A DNA stretch of 64,000 nucleotides from Caldanaerobius polysaccharolyticus DSM 13641 (lineage in GTDB: Bacteria; Bacillota; Thermoanaerobacteria; Thermoanaerobacterales; Caldanaerobiaceae): positions 252,476 through 316,475 of the forward strand of contig NZ_KE386494.1 in NCBI RefSeq assembly GCF_000427425.1, written 5' to 3'. Under the pieces are notes generated by a model. It had not been told where the DNA came from and ran no database searches. It worked only from the letters and a program-made list of their open reading frames with translations. Below, piece by piece: positions 45,519-55,868 of this stretch. The translations under genes and the position numbers were made by a program. Each line of letters starts with the position of its first letter. Within the stretch, counting starts at the first letter, position 1.

Positions 45519-46829
45519 TTACACGAGATAATTTACGCTGGACACGCCATCGTACACAAAGGCTACGTCGTCAAAAGCCTTTGTGACAATCTTGTTGTTG
45601 TCAAACCTATACCTTTTTCCCTCATTCCACTGGTTGCCGCCATTGCTTTGGGCCAATTGGTCGTTCGTCCCTGTATCCACCATTACACTTATGCTCTGCA
45701 CGTTTATGCCTTGGTTCTGCAGGGCATCTCTAAGCTGCATAAGATTTGACTCTATAACCTGCTTTACCTGATAATTTTGAACTTCAATCTTGGCCATCAT
45801 AATACCTTTGTCTATTTCGATGTTTAAGGATATGTTGCCTAAAGACTCAGGTTTTAACTTGATGTCAGCACCGTATTTATCAGCGGTCAGGTCTATATTG
45901 AATCTTGCACCATCTACTATCTGGGATATCACGTCCTGAGCTTTTACCGGCGATGCATCCAACGGTAAAGCATTCAAAGATGCCTGAGATACCCTGGATT
46001 CTAAGCCAGGAATAGCATGCTCCAGGTTATGCGCGCCGGCTGAATAAGCCGGTATTCCACTTAACACCACCTTTAATCCATCTGCAGTCTTTGGCAGTTT
46101 ATCATCCAGTAGATTTCTCTTTGCGCCTGCCAGGTCTTCTTGACCTCCCAGCTTTCCCTGCTCTGAGAAAACCTTCAACGCCTGGTCTGGACTATCGCCT
46201 TTTTTATCAAAGGACAAATATCCCTTTACATCAGTGGGCATTTGCTGCTTTTTAACCCCCGTATCAGCCGCATCAGCCACAGTGATTTGTTTTTGAGCAA
46301 CCTCTTTTGCCCCTTTCGTTATCTCCTTTTGCGTGTCGCCGCTGTAACTCTCTTCTTTTCCCTCTTTGCCTTTCGCTACAGCGTATGCCGCCATAAGCCC
46401 CGTTGCTTCGCCCTTTGCAACGCTGACGGTATCCACATTCTGTCCGATTGCCTTTTTGTCTTCGCTGCTTATGAAAATACTATCCATGTAACTTTTAAGC
46501 TCCTCGTTCAGTTCCTGTAAAAGAGCAGGATTTTTAATCATTTGATTTAACAGGTCCTTTAGCATTTGATCCACTTTGATGCCTTTATCCGACAATGTGC
46601 TTTCTACCATATGTTCATCGATGGGCATATTCTGGGAGATGCCCATACTCAACAGCAAATTCAGTAGCGCCATTACATCAGACCAGTGGGATTTCAAAAG
46701 GCTTGCAAAATCCTCTTTCTCATCATCCAAGCCCTTAGCCACGGCCTTTATCGGCTGTTTTGTGTCGCCTATTGCATCTATTGACGCCTTATATCCCTTT
46801 ACAACAAACAAAAAATCGCTTTTAACCAA
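45519..46829 (-). CDS. fliK: Flagellar hook-length control protein FliK
   Basis: 436 residues. The N-terminal two thirds are low-conservation, secreted ruler sequence rich in Lys, Asp and Gln. The C-terminal domain (about 300-410: ADIKLKPESLGNISLNIEIDKG, then VESNLMQLRDALQNQGI-like block) is the Flg_hook fold that switches FlhB specificity. The start is TTG 46829 after GGGGGTGAGC. Between motE-like and flgD, the usual place. Confidence 0.9.
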   Translation of the reverse strand: MVKSDFLFVVKGYKASIDAIGDTKQPIKAVAKGLDDEKEDFASLLKSHWSDVMALLNLLLSMGISQNMPIDEHMVESTLSDKGIKVDQMLKDLLNQMIKNPALLQELNEELKSYMDSIFISSEDKKAIGQNVDTVSVAKGEATGLMAAYAVAKGKEGKEESYSGDTQKEITKGAKEVAQKQITVADAADTGVKKQQMPTDVKGYLSFDKKGDSPDQALKVFSEQGKLGGQEDLAGAKRNLLDDKLPKTADGLKVVLSGIPAYSAGAHNLEHAIPGLESRVSQASLNALPLDASPVKAQDVISQIVDGARFNIDLTADKYGADIKLKPESLGNISLNIEIDKGIMMAKIEVQNYQVKQVIESNLMQLRDALQNQGINVQSISVMVDTGTNDQLAQSNGGNQWNEGKRYRFDNNKIVTKAFDDVAFVYDGVSSVNYLV

Positions 46830-46844
46830 CAGCTCACCCCCTCT

Positions 46845-47381
46845 TTACTGGATCACCTGTCCCATCATTATCTGGGTGATCTTAGCAGCTGTATCAGGGT
46901 TCATATTCTGCATTATCTGAGCAGCCGACGACTTTTGCATGTTTTTGAGTATAAGAGCCACCTGATTGCTATCCTGCATCTTTTCCAGTATACTGGCAGC
47001 CGATTGAGGATCCATATTTTCGTAATATTTAACCAGGTCTTTTATCTGCACTTCTTTGGAATTTAATAGCTTTTCCCGGTCATCCAGGGACTTTTGCAAC
47101 TTCATAAGCTTCTCCTGTTGAGTTTTTATATCCGCCTCTTTAGCGTTTAGCTGATTTTCCCTTTGCTGTAACTTCAACTTCTCGCTTCTTATATAATCCA
47201 TTTCCTTAGCAATTTTTTCCTGAGTAGAGGACAGCGAATAAGAAACTACGACATTCTTTACCACAGGTATACTGGATAACTGTTTTATCACAGCATCCTT
47301 TATATTAAAAAAATTAAAATACACCACAACACCCGCCGCTACTGCCAGTATTAAAAAAAAGGGGAAAAATCTTTTTCTCAT
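46845..47381 (-). CDS. MotE/YlxF-like flagellar protein (MgtE N-terminal-like)
   Basis: 178 residues. One N-terminal membrane segment (about 6-25), a long coiled coil (about 50-110, many Lys/Glu/Gln), then a small helical MgtE-N/FliG-like domain (YYENMDPQSAASILEKM, ALILKNMQKSSAAQIMQNM). This matches YlxF of Bacillus and MotE-type chaperones of the motor; the exact role here is inferred from its place between fliJ and fliK. Confidence 0.85.
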   Translation of the reverse strand: MRKRFFPFFLILAVAAGVVVYFNFFNIKDAVIKQLSSIPVVKNVVVSYSLSSTQEKIAKEMDYIRSEKLKLQQRENQLNAKEADIKTQQEKLMKLQKSLDDREKLLNSKEVQIKDLVKYYENMDPQSAASILEKMQDSNQVALILKNMQKSSAAQIMQNMNPDTAAKITQIMMGQVIQ

Positions 47382-47831
47382 CTATATCACCTTTGTTATA
47401 TACCTGTTGCTTACAAACTGATCTATATTGTTCTGCTCCAGCTTGTCCAACTTTTTTATATATTCTTTATAGCATTTTTCATCCAGCTTGTCTAACATTT
47501 TTATATCCTGTGAGGTCTTGACAAGCTCCTGCCGTATGCTGTCTAATTCTTTTTGTATTTTTTCTATCACTTCCAATTGATTTGAGAGGTCCTGGCGAAC
47601 TCCCCAGAGGCTCCTATAAGAATACTGATATTCCAAGGCGCTTAACGGTTTGGTACTGGCGCTCTCTAGGTGATTTAATATCTCTTTTTCCTTATCAATA
47701 AATCTGTCTAAGACCTTTTTAGCACTTCTCAAATGGCTCATTTTTAATGAAAATTCGCTTTTTAATTTCTTTTGTCGCTGGAGGCTTAAATCAGCGATTC
47801 TCTTAAGTCTGAATACATATCCCACATTCAA
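47382..47831 (-). CDS. fliJ: Flagellar export chaperone FliJ
   Basis: 149 residues, nearly all coiled coil, starting YVFRLKRIADLSLQRQKKL (in part) as in the FliJ family. It sits in the FliI hexamer and links it to FlhA. TTG 47831 overlaps the fliI stop by 4 bases. Low sequence conservation is normal, so gene position (fliI-fliJ) carries weight. Confidence 0.88.
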   Translation of the reverse strand: MNVGYVFRLKRIADLSLQRQKKLKSEFSLKMSHLRSAKKVLDRFIDKEKEILNHLESASTKPLSALEYQYSYRSLWGVRQDLSNQLEVIEKIQKELDSIRQELVKTSQDIKMLDKLDEKCYKEYIKKLDKLEQNNIDQFVSNRYITKVI

Positions 47832-49138
47832 TCACCTACTATGCTTTTCATCTGCTTTAAAATATCACCAGGGTTAACAACCTCTCCGCTCTTCTGCCTT
47901 AAAAAGCTGTTTATCGCGCCTATCTTTTCTATAGCATAGTCCACCTCCGGGTTATTGCCTTTTTTATAGGCGCCTATGGATATCAGGTCCTCAAAATCCC
48001 TGTACACCGCAAGAGTATTCTTTATCTTCCCCGCTAACTCCAGATGTTCCTCAGACACCACGTCAGTCATAACCCTGCTTACGCTGGCGAGCACATCTAT
48101 GGCCGGGTAGTGATTGCTGTTTGCCAGCTTTCTGGACAGGACGATATGCCCATCCAGTATGCTCCTCACAGCGTCAGTTACCGGCTCGTTAAAGTCATCA
48201 CCGTCTACCAACACCGTGTAAAGTGCCGTTATAGAACCAACCTCTGCATTGCCGGTCCTCTCCATTAGCTTGGGCAACAGTGAAAACACCGAAGGAGTAT
48301 AACCCTTTGAGACCGGCGGTTCACCTACAGCCAACCCTATTTCCCTCTGGGCCATAGCAAACCTGGTGACAGAATCCATCATAAACATAACGTCACAACC
48401 GCAATCCCTAAAGTACTCGGCGATAGCCGTAGCGGTATACGCCGCTTTTAACCTCACCATAGCGGGCTCGTCGGATGTAGAGACCACCAATACCGATTTT
48501 TTCATGCCTTCAGCGCCCAGGGCCTTGTCTATAAAGTCGTTTACTTCCCGTCCCCTCTCGCCTATTAACGCTATGACGTTTACGTCAGCTGAAGAAGATC
48601 TGGCAATCATCCCCATGAGAGTGCTTTTACCCACTCCACTTCCCGCAAATATGCCAAATCTCTGGCCTTTCCCGCAGGTCAAAAGTCCATCTATAGCCCT
48701 TATACCTGTATAAAACGGCTGTTTTATCGGCTTTCTCACCAGGGGATTGGGAGGGCTGGCGTAGATCTTTTTCCACCGCCCTTTTACTATATCGCCGTTG
48801 CCATCAATGGGTTTGCCCAAGCCGTTTAAAACCCTACCTCTAAGCTCTGAGCTAACCCGAACCCTCAGCGGCTCGCCATAGGACCTGACTGTACAACCCT
48901 GCCTTATACCTTCTGTATCACCGATAGCCATAAGTATGACGCCGTTTTTATCAAAGCCCACCACCTCAGCTAAAACCCCGCCGCCTTTGCTTTTCTCTAT
49001 CCTACAAAGCTCCCCTACTTGTGCATAAGGCAGGCTGCACCTTATAGTGAGTCCTACCACCTGGGTTACATGGCCTATATAACTGTAAAACTTTTTGTCC
49101 TGTATCTCCTGGTATTTGTCTAAATCTACCTTATTCAT
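47828..49138 (-). CDS. fliI: Flagellum-specific ATPase FliI
   Basis: 436 residues, F1-beta-like. Walker A FAGSGVGKSTL (165-174), the catalytic ALIGERGREVNDFI with Glu, and VMFMMDSVTRFAMAQREIGLAVGEPP (in parts). Powers unfolding and delivery of export substrates. ATG 49138 overlaps fliH by 8 bases. Confidence 0.96.
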   Translation of the reverse strand: MNKVDLDKYQEIQDKKFYSYIGHVTQVVGLTIRCSLPYAQVGELCRIEKSKGGGVLAEVVGFDKNGVILMAIGDTEGIRQGCTVRSYGEPLRVRVSSELRGRVLNGLGKPIDGNGDIVKGRWKKIYASPPNPLVRKPIKQPFYTGIRAIDGLLTCGKGQRFGIFAGSGVGKSTLMGMIARSSSADVNVIALIGERGREVNDFIDKALGAEGMKKSVLVVSTSDEPAMVRLKAAYTATAIAEYFRDCGCDVMFMMDSVTRFAMAQREIGLAVGEPPVSKGYTPSVFSLLPKLMERTGNAEVGSITALYTVLVDGDDFNEPVTDAVRSILDGHIVLSRKLANSNHYPAIDVLASVSRVMTDVVSEEHLELAGKIKNTLAVYRDFEDLISIGAYKKGNNPEVDYAIEKIGAINSFLRQKSGEVVNPGDILKQMKSIVGD

Positions 49139-49862
49139 TTAACAAAATGCTCCTCAGTTCTCTCTTCATGTTGTCCAACTGGGTCATTATACCACAGTCA
49201 ATGCTGCCATCAGGGGTATCTATTATTATATCACCCTGCTTTAACGTAGGATCAGCAATCAATTTAAAACCCTGAAGTTCCGCGCTATCCGACAAAATCT
49301 TGTAATCATCGTCGCATACCCTTACCTCAAAATCTCCCTTTACGCTTAAATGAGACATGGCCTCATGGATAACCCTCTGGTATAATTCGCCTTTATTTAT
49401 TTCTCCCAGGATCTTTTCTACACATGTGGATAAAAGCCTCACCATGTCCGACTCCATCTCTTGTAAAAGCCTCTGCCTTTCCTGTGTGATTTGCTCTTTT
49501 AGCCGATTGGCCTGATCCACTATGGCCTGGGCCTCTTTCCGTCCTTCTTCTAACCCTTTAGCCATGCCTTCTGCATAACCATCGGCATAGCCTTTTTGCT
49601 TGCCCTCCATATAGCCCTGTTGTTTAGCTTGTTCTTTCTGCTCTGAGGCTAATTTGCCTGCTTCTTCAATAATCTTGTCTCTCTGAACCAAAGCGTCTTT
49701 TATTATCCTGTCATGTTCGGCTCTCGCTCTTGACAGCGCTTCATCTATTTCATTTAGCCTTTCGTCTGCCCGGGATGGGACTTTATCTTTGTTGGCATTT
49801 GGCGGCGCTATGTAATAGATGCCCTCGTAATCCACCACCGTCGCTTTTATAACTTTACTCAA
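49131..49862 (-). CDS. fliH: Flagellar assembly protein FliH
   Basis: 243 residues. Regulates FliI. The middle has a long charged coiled coil (about 30-135) with the glycine-repeat-like segment GYMEGKQKGYADGYAEGMAKG (in parts; GxxxG spacing at 85-107), known from FliH. The C-terminal globular domain resembles the ATPase delta subunit. TTG 49862 with GGTGATGAATTAA upstream, overlapping the fliG end. Confidence 0.9.
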   Translation of the reverse strand: MSKVIKATVVDYEGIYYIAPPNANKDKVPSRADERLNEIDEALSRARAEHDRIIKDALVQRDKIIEEAGKLASEQKEQAKQQGYMEGKQKGYADGYAEGMAKGLEEGRKEAQAIVDQANRLKEQITQERQRLLQEMESDMVRLLSTCVEKILGEINKGELYQRVIHEAMSHLSVKGDFEVRVCDDDYKILSDSAELQGFKLIADPTLKQGDIIIDTPDGSIDCGIMTQLDNMKRELRSILLNE

Positions 49863-50862
49863 TTAATTCATCACCACCGCCCCTGGATATAATGATCTCC
49901 CCAGCATCTTCTAATTTCCTTATTATGCTCACAATCCTCTGCTGAGCCTCATCCACATCCCTTAACCTAACAGGTCCCATATACTGGATGTCCTCTTTGA
50001 TCATCTCGGCCAAGCGCTTTGACATGTTGTTGTATATAACCCTCGCCACATCCTCACTGGCTCCTTTAAGAGCTAAGGCTATGTCGTGGTTGTCCACTTC
50101 CCTTAAAATCCTCTGGATGGATCTGTTGTCAAGGGTGACTATATCTTCAAATACAAACATGCGCTTTTTGACCTCTTCTGCCAAATCTATATCCATGACC
50201 TCCAGGGTATCCATGATGTTTTTCTCGGTGGTTCTATCTACAGAATTTAAAATGCTGACGATAGCAGGAATTCCGCCGGTGACGGCGTAATCCTGGACCA
50301 CTACATTGGACAGCTTTCTCTCCAGTATGCTCTCCACCTCTTTTATAATCTCCGGTGAAGTCCTGTCCATTTTGGCTATCCTGTAAGCTATATCAGCTTG
50401 TTTTTCCTGAGGCAACGCTGAAAGAACCATAGCAGCCTGCTCCGGCTGGAGATATGATAAAACCAGCGCTATGGTCTGCGGATGCTCATTTTGTAAAAAA
50501 TTTAATATTTGAGAAGGATCGGCTTTTCGCATAAAGTCAAAAGGCTTTACCTGTAATGATGAAGTGAGGTGATTTATTATCTCTAACGCCCTCTGGGTGC
50601 CCAAGGCTTTTTCCAGCACCTCCCGGGCGTACTCTATACCTCCTTCTGCAATGTAACCCTGAGCCAGGCACATATCGTAAAAATCCTGCAGCACTTTTTC
50701 TTTTTCTTCTGCCGTTATGGATTTTATATTGGCTATCTCCAGCGTAAGCTGCTCTATTTCCTGTTCTTCCAGGTGCTTAAACACCTCTGCGGCGTATTCC
50801 GGCCCCAGGGCTATAAGGACCTTCGCGGCCAGCTCTTTTCCGTTGAAATTCTTTTGCACCAT
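49855..50862 (-). CDS. fliG: Flagellar motor switch protein FliG
   Basis: 335 residues: N-terminal FliF-binding domain, middle domain with the EHPQTIALVLSYLQPEQAA motif (about 130-148) and C-terminal torque domain with charged residues (VKKRMFVFEDIVTLDNRSIQRIL in parts). Transmits stator torque to the rotor. ATG 50862 after GAGGTGATAT. Confidence 0.96.
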   Translation of the reverse strand: MVQKNFNGKELAAKVLIALGPEYAAEVFKHLEEQEIEQLTLEIANIKSITAEEKEKVLQDFYDMCLAQGYIAEGGIEYAREVLEKALGTQRALEIINHLTSSLQVKPFDFMRKADPSQILNFLQNEHPQTIALVLSYLQPEQAAMVLSALPQEKQADIAYRIAKMDRTSPEIIKEVESILERKLSNVVVQDYAVTGGIPAIVSILNSVDRTTEKNIMDTLEVMDIDLAEEVKKRMFVFEDIVTLDNRSIQRILREVDNHDIALALKGASEDVARVIYNNMSKRLAEMIKEDIQYMGPVRLRDVDEAQQRIVSIIRKLEDAGEIIISRGGGDELIE

Positions 50863-50870
50863 ATATCACC

Positions 50871-52424
50871 TCAATCCTGTTGCATAAGCGTCTTTATTAA
50901 CTGCGCTACGATATCTGGCTTATCTTTTATAAGCTTCTCCAGCTCACGCCTGTAAACCGGTTTCTCTTCTAATTTGTCCACAAGGGTGCCTGAGGCGCCT
51001 TCTTCAGGAGAGGGTAAGGAAGAAAGTGGAACGACCTCTGTTGGATGAGCAGGTTTTGTTTTTTTCCTCTTCACAGCGCTGTACGCAAACCACCCTCCTG
51101 TAGCCAATGCCGCCAACAAAGCGCCCATGAGTACATACCCTCGCATCCTGGCTGCTGCCTGCTGCCTTGCCAACTGCGCCATCTCGTTTGCAAGGCTCCT
51201 GTTAAATGGCATCGCATCCACCGTTACATTGGCATTTTTTGTACCTGTTGCACTGGCCACCAACTGAGCTACCTGCCGCCTCGTCGCAGCAGATAAATTA
51301 TTGTCATTTACTACCACCGCTACAGTCAAGCTGTCGATACCACCCTTAGCCTTGTCTATTTCTCTCCTTATCTCATTTATTTCATAATTTATAGTCCTAT
51401 TCGTTTCGCTGTAATTGCCATTGGAAGCATTGCCCGTAACGGTAGTATTTCCGCCATTATTAGTGGTTCCCGGTGTGCCACCAGGTCCATTGCCCCCTGT
51501 TTGATTTTTTCTTATCTCCTGTATACTCCTTATAATTCCATTGGTGTCAATCACAGGGGAATACTGAACCGACGTCTCTTTTTGCGTGTCAAAATTTAAC
51601 CTGGCATTGACCCGTACCACCACATTGCCCGGCCCGAACACCTGCTCCAGCAGCGACTGCACGTTGTCTTTGATGTTTGATTCAATTTCTCGCTGCAACT
51701 GGTACCGAGAATCCACAGAACCTATATCAGTCCCGTTGACATCACTGTCCGACGTATTCAATATGGTGCCATTCTGATCGATTACCGTTATGTTTTGAGG
51801 TTTTAACTGCTGTATGCTCTTGGATACAAATTGAACGATGCCGTTTACCTGCTGTTTGCTCAACGTGACACCAGGTTGCAACGTGATTTTAATAGCAGCC
51901 GTAGCCTCCTGCTGATCATTGGACAGCACAAAAGTATTGCTGTCAGGGACCACAATCAACACCTGGGCATCCTGTACGCCGTTTATGGTCTTTATAGCGT
52001 CGGCGATCTCGTTTTGCAGGAAATACAAATACCTTTTCTGCCTCTCCATATCCGTGGTACCCAATGATGAATTTTTAAAAGCGTCGTCTATAGAAAATCC
52101 ACTTTGGGGAAGCCCTTGGGTTGCCAGTTGCATTCTCACTTCATCCCTGAACTGCTGGGGAACCAATATGGTGCTTCCACCGTTTGACAACTTGTAAGGC
52201 ACTTTCAAGTCGCTCTTCAGTTTTTCTACCACAGCGCCGGCATCTTTTTCGTTCAAACCGCTGTACAAGACCACGTAATTGGGCCTCGTCACAATCGTCA
52301 TAAGGGTAAACACCGACGCCACGGTTATGGCTGCAATCGCTATAAGTTTTATTTTTTGTGATTTTGTAAGGTTATTCCAGTATTCCTTCAATCGCGCCGT
52401 GTATCTATTAAATATATCTTTCAT
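50871..52424 (-). CDS. fliF: Flagellar MS-ring protein FliF
   Basis: 517 residues. Two membrane helices (about 22-44 and 430-452) enclose a large extracytoplasmic part with ring-building motifs and a YVVLYSGLNEKDAG segment. A Gly/Asn/Thr-rich loop (about 310-345) is disordered. The C-terminal helix (VYRRELEKLIKDKPDIVAQLIKTLM in parts) binds FliG. ATG 52424 has GGGAG 5 bases upstream; the ATG at 52436 overlaps it. Confidence 0.95.
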   Translation of the reverse strand: MKDIFNRYTARLKEYWNNLTKSQKIKLIAIAAITVASVFTLMTIVTRPNYVVLYSGLNEKDAGAVVEKLKSDLKVPYKLSNGGSTILVPQQFRDEVRMQLATQGLPQSGFSIDDAFKNSSLGTTDMERQKRYLYFLQNEIADAIKTINGVQDAQVLIVVPDSNTFVLSNDQQEATAAIKITLQPGVTLSKQQVNGIVQFVSKSIQQLKPQNITVIDQNGTILNTSDSDVNGTDIGSVDSRYQLQREIESNIKDNVQSLLEQVFGPGNVVVRVNARLNFDTQKETSVQYSPVIDTNGIIRSIQEIRKNQTGGNGPGGTPGTTNNGGNTTVTGNASNGNYSETNRTINYEINEIRREIDKAKGGIDSLTVAVVVNDNNLSAATRRQVAQLVASATGTKNANVTVDAMPFNRSLANEMAQLARQQAAARMRGYVLMGALLAALATGGWFAYSAVKRKKTKPAHPTEVVPLSSLPSPEEGASGTLVDKLEEKPVYRRELEKLIKDKPDIVAQLIKTLMQQD

Positions 52425-52442
52425 ATCTACTCCCATCCACTA

Positions 52443-52745
52443 CTACAGCTGCATTCTCATTATTTCCTGATAGGCATTTACGATCTTATCCCTTATGCTT
52501 AACGCTGTCTGAAGAGCTATGCTCGCTTTTTCAGCATCAATCATCACCTGAGGTAAATCTATTTGGCCAGCAGCCAGCAAAATGTCGTCATTGCGCGACA
52601 CTTTTTGCAAATTATCCAGTTCTTTTAAAGCATTGCTCAATACATCAGAAAAATCGAGATCAGGTATCGCAGAATTGCCGGAAGCGGAAAAGCCGCTTAC
52701 ATTATAGACGTTGTTAACACCTATAGAGGATACAGATTGTATCAC
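52443..52745 (-). CDS. fliE: Flagellar hook-basal body protein FliE
   Basis: 100 residues. DFSDVLSNALKELDNLQKVS and the C-terminal ALQTALSIRDKIVNAYQEIMRMQL (in parts) match FliE, the adaptor between MS ring and rod. GTG 52745 is preferred because GAGGTGATTCCT lies before it; the GTG at 52754 is inside that site. Six bases before the fliF frame. Confidence 0.93.
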   Translation of the reverse strand: MIQSVSSIGVNNVYNVSGFSASGNSAIPDLDFSDVLSNALKELDNLQKVSRNDDILLAAGQIDLPQVMIDAEKASIALQTALSIRDKIVNAYQEIMRMQL

Positions 52746-52756
52746 AGGAATCACCT

Positions 52757-53191
52757 CTATTTACCGATATTCAGTGTCTTCATAGCCATATCCTTTGTGG
52801 CATTTACTGCGGTCACATTAGCCTCATAAGACCTGGTTGCAGATATCATATCCACCATTTCCGTGACGATGTTCACATTGGGCATCAAAACATAACCTTG
52901 GGCATTAGCATCAGGGTGACCTGGCTGGTATATTCTTTTAAACGGCGACTGATCCTGCTGTATGGAATCCACCGTAACACCTGTTCCATTAAACCTAGCC
53001 CTCTGGCTATCCAATATGCTTGCAAAATCAGTTGTTTGGTTCTCCCTAAATACCACGACTTTACGCCTGTAAGGCCCACCACCAGGTGTCCTGGTAGTAT
53101 TAACATTGGCGATATTATCCGCTATGACGTCCATCCTTAGCCTCTGGGCGCTCAATCCTGTAGCGCTTATATCAAGAGCACTTAAGAACAA
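52757..53191 (-). CDS. flgC: Flagellar proximal rod protein FlgC
   Basis: 144 residues. [27 protein letters not shown] (in parts) and the C-terminal [25 protein letters not shown] (in parts) are the paired rod signatures. Start TTG 53191 with GAGGTGACGAAT upstream; GTG 53200 overlaps that site. Between flgB and fliE. Confidence 0.94.
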   Translation of the reverse strand: MFLSALDISATGLSAQRLRMDVIADNIANVNTTRTPGGGPYRRKVVVFRENQTTDFASILDSQRARFNGTGVTVDSIQQDQSPFKRIYQPGHPDANAQGYVLMPNVNIVTEMVDMISATRSYEANVTAVNATKDMAMKTLNIGK

Positions 53192-53196
53192 ATTCG

Positions 53197-53595
53197 TCAC
53201 CTCCCGCTATTAATGACATCCCTTATCCCATTAAATTCGCCGGATATCCTGGTTATAAGCGCGTCGTACCACACGTTGTTTTTCGCCAGCTGCGCCATCT
53301 CATTGTCAATATCCACGTTATTTCCATCCATCCTGTACGAGGTACCATCTACTTTTTCTACCACAGGCTGCAGATTTTCTACATTTTCATTCCCTATAGG
53401 TATGTGCCTCGGATTCGTCACATATCCCGCAAAAGACTTTCCACTTAATGCATCTGCCAAAATGTCCTCAAATCTGACTATAGACCTCTTAAAACCCGGC
53501 GTATCAACGTTGGCGATGTTATTAGAAATGACCTGATTTCTTAACCATGCGGCATTTACGGCACTGGATAAGATATTAATTGAATTAATTTCCAT
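53197..53595 (-). CDS. flgB: Flagellar proximal rod protein FlgB
   Basis: 132 residues. [19 protein letters not shown] near the N-terminus and [20 protein letters not shown] toward the end mark FlgB. First gene of the fla/che operon; ATG 53595 with GAGAGGTGTTCTAC upstream. The 90 bases before it, after the codY terminator, hold no clear sigma-A or sigma-D promoter. Either a weak promoter drives the 27-kb operon or it relies on read-through from codY. Confidence 0.94.
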   Translation of the reverse strand: MEINSINILSSAVNAAWLRNQVISNNIANVDTPGFKRSIVRFEDILADALSGKSFAGYVTNPRHIPIGNENVENLQPVVEKVDGTSYRMDGNNVDIDNEMAQLAKNNVWYDALITRISGEFNGIRDVINSGR

Positions 53596-53683
53596 GTAGA
53601 ACACCTCTCAATAATTATTCGACATCATTTTTATATTTCCTTCAAAAATTCTCATATTTTGTGCTGTGTAACAACTTGAAGCA

Positions 53684-53716
53684 CAAAAAAGCGCTGCGAA
53701 ATCAAACGCAGCGCTT
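53684..53716 (-). terminator. Rho-independent terminator of hslV-hslU-codY
   Basis: Perfect 10-pair stem AAGCGCTGCG/CGCAGCGCTT (53689-53698 with 53707-53716), 8-base loop, then six T on the minus strand. Confidence 0.88.
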
Positions 53717-53724
53717 AAGTTCTT

Positions 53725-54441
53725 TTATTTGATTTTATTCAATTCATCCAACAACTTGTCGTTTAGTATCTTTATATAAGTTCCTTTCATTCCTAAAGAC
53801 CTTGACTCTATAACCCCTGCGCTTTCAAACTTTCTCAGGGCATTCACTATAACAGAACGGGTGATTCCTACCTTATCGGCAATTTTACTTGCTACCAGAA
53901 GTCCCTCGCTGGAATTTAGCTCTTTGAATATATGCCTTATAGCCTCAAGCTCTGAATAAGACAGTGTGGCAATAGCCATCTGGACCATAGCCCTTTTTCT
54001 CACATCTTCTTCCACTTCTTCGTTCTTTGACCTGAGTATTTCCATACCTACCACTGTTGCCCCGTATTCGGCCAGTACAAGGTCATCATCGGTAAACCTC
54101 TCATATCTGATCATCAAAAGGGTGCCAAGCCTTTCTCCACCGCAGCTTATGGGAACCACGGTAATAAACTTATCGCTTATCACGTCATTTTCGCTGGTTT
54201 CATTTATCTCCATGAGCCTCGCGTTGTACTCATCCAAAAGCTTATTGCCTTCAATAAAATTTTCTGCCAGTTTAAAAGAAACCATCTGCCCTAGTATCTT
54301 GCCTCTGCGGCTGGTTATATACACATTGGCATCCAATACTTCGCTTAAAATGCGGGCGATATCGTTAAAATCCACCGGTTGCCCACCTGATTTCTGCAGT
54401 ATCCTATTGACTTTTCGCGTTTTTTCCAGTAAATCACTCAT
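53725..54441 (-). CDS. codY: GTP- and branched-chain-amino-acid-sensing repressor CodY
   Basis: 238 residues. N-terminal GAF-like ligand domain (about 1-140, including the [12 protein letters not shown] loop), linker helix, and C-terminal winged helix with [20 protein letters not shown] (about 180-200), the family-specific DNA reader. Represses amino-acid uptake, motility and other stationary-phase genes when nutrients are plentiful. Follows hslU by 15 bases, as in Bacillus (codV-clpQ-clpY-codY), and lies right before flgB. Confidence 0.96.
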   Translation of the reverse strand: MSDLLEKTRKVNRILQKSGGQPVDFNDIARILSEVLDANVYITSRRGKILGQMVSFKLAENFIEGNKLLDEYNARLMEINETSENDVISDKFITVVPISCGGERLGTLLMIRYERFTDDDLVLAEYGATVVGMEILRSKNEEVEEDVRKRAMVQMAIATLSYSELEAIRHIFKELNSSEGLLVASKIADKVGITRSVIVNALRKFESAGVIESRSLGMKGTYIKILNDKLLDELNKIK

Positions 54442-54456
54442 CAGTAACCCACCTCA

Positions 54457-55845
54457 TTAAAGTATAAAATCATTGATATCGTTCTGCGGCATCATTTCAT
54501 CCAGTTGCTTTTTTACAAATTCGCCGTCGATGATTATAGATTTTTCAACAAACGGAGCGTTGAATGAAAGATCCTCAAACAGTTTTTCCATAACCGAATA
54601 CAGCCTTCTCGCGCCTATATTCTCGTATTGCTCGTTCATCTCGTAAGCGATATTCGCAATGGCTTCTATAGCGTCGTCGGTTATCTGTACATCTATCCCT
54701 TCCGTTGCCAACAACGCTTTGTACTGCTTGACCAGTGCATTTCGAGGTTCTGTCAATATCCTCTTGAAATCCTCAGCTGTCAAATTGTCCAGGTGAACTC
54801 TAACAGGAAATCTACCTTGAAGTTCAGGGATCAGGTCGGATACCTTTGAAACATTAAAAGCTCCTGCCGCTATAAACAGTATGTAATCCGTCTTTACAGG
54901 CCCATACTTGGTCATCACAGTGCACCCTTCTACTATAGGCAGTATATCCCTTTGCACCCCTTCACGGGATACATCAGGGCCTGAGGAGTATTCTCTTCCA
55001 GCTATCTTATCTATCTCATCGATGAAAATAATACCTTCCTGCTCTGCCCTTCTTATGGCTTCAGAAGTCACTTCATCCATGTCGATTAATTTTTGAGCTT
55101 CTTCCTGTTGAAATATGCGCCTGGCCTCTTTTACCGTCACTTTTCTTATCTTCTTCTTTTTATTTAAAATCCCTGAAAACAGATCCTGAAAGTTAACGTT
55201 CATCTCTTCCGGTCCCAAATTGGTAAAAAACTCAATAGAAGGCAAAGAAGAGTCCTCGACCTCTATTTCTATGAGTTCATCCTCCAATTCTCCGTTTCTT
55301 AATTCTTCCAGCACATGTTTCCTTTTGGCCAGCGTTTCCTCATCTGGCATATCCTCACCTTCATTGCGCTGCGTGCCCAGCGAAAACAAAAATTCCATAG
55401 GATTGCTCTGAGGTCTCGCCTTTTTCCTGGAAGGCACAAGTTCTTTTACCAATCTCTCCTCGGCTAGTTTTGCAGCCTTATCGCTTACTTCATTTATTTT
55501 TTCTTCTTTCACCAGCCTTATAGATGCCTCTACCAAATCTCTTACCATGGACTCTACATCTCTGCCCACGTAACCTACCTCAGTATACTTGGTAGCCTCT
55601 ACCTTTATAAAAGGTGCTCCTACCAATTTCGCCAGGCGTCTGGCTATTTCTGTTTTTCCAACGCCGGTCGGACCTATCATTATAATATTATGGGGCGTCA
55701 CTTCATCCTTTAAATCTTCGGGCAATAAAGACCTTCTGTACCTGTTTCTCAGAGCCACTGCTACGCTTTTTTTTGCCTCTGTTTGCCCTATTATGTATTT
55801 ATCCAGTTCCTGAACGATCTCTTTGGGAGTAAGTTGCTTTTTCAA
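54457..55845 (-). CDS. hslU: ATP-dependent protease ATPase subunit HslU (ClpY)
   Basis: 462 residues from TTG 55845, which has AAAGGGGG 9 bases upstream and gives the family N-terminus [23 protein letters not shown] 55872, overlapping the hslV stop, is the alternative and would add nine codons. Walker [11 protein letters not shown] (58-67), the I-domain (about 110-245), Walker [14 protein letters not shown], sensor and C-terminal helix ending DFIL, which inserts into HslV pockets. Unfolds substrates for HslV. Confidence 0.94.
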   Translation of the reverse strand: MKKQLTPKEIVQELDKYIIGQTEAKKSVAVALRNRYRRSLLPEDLKDEVTPHNIIMIGPTGVGKTEIARRLAKLVGAPFIKVEATKYTEVGYVGRDVESMVRDLVEASIRLVKEEKINEVSDKAAKLAEERLVKELVPSRKKARPQSNPMEFLFSLGTQRNEGEDMPDEETLAKRKHVLEELRNGELEDELIEIEVEDSSLPSIEFFTNLGPEEMNVNFQDLFSGILNKKKKIRKVTVKEARRIFQQEEAQKLIDMDEVTSEAIRRAEQEGIIFIDEIDKIAGREYSSGPDVSREGVQRDILPIVEGCTVMTKYGPVKTDYILFIAAGAFNVSKVSDLIPELQGRFPVRVHLDNLTAEDFKRILTEPRNALVKQYKALLATEGIDVQITDDAIEAIANIAYEMNEQYENIGARRLYSVMEKLFEDLSFNAPFVEKSIIIDGEFVKKQLDEMMPQNDINDFIL

Positions 55846-55868
55846 AAAGGTCGGCCCCCTTTCAAAAT

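Noticed and set aside
53635-53652. CodY box before flgB
   Set aside because: Best alignment to the AATTTTCWGAAAATT consensus has about half the positions wrong; kept only as a hint in the findings.
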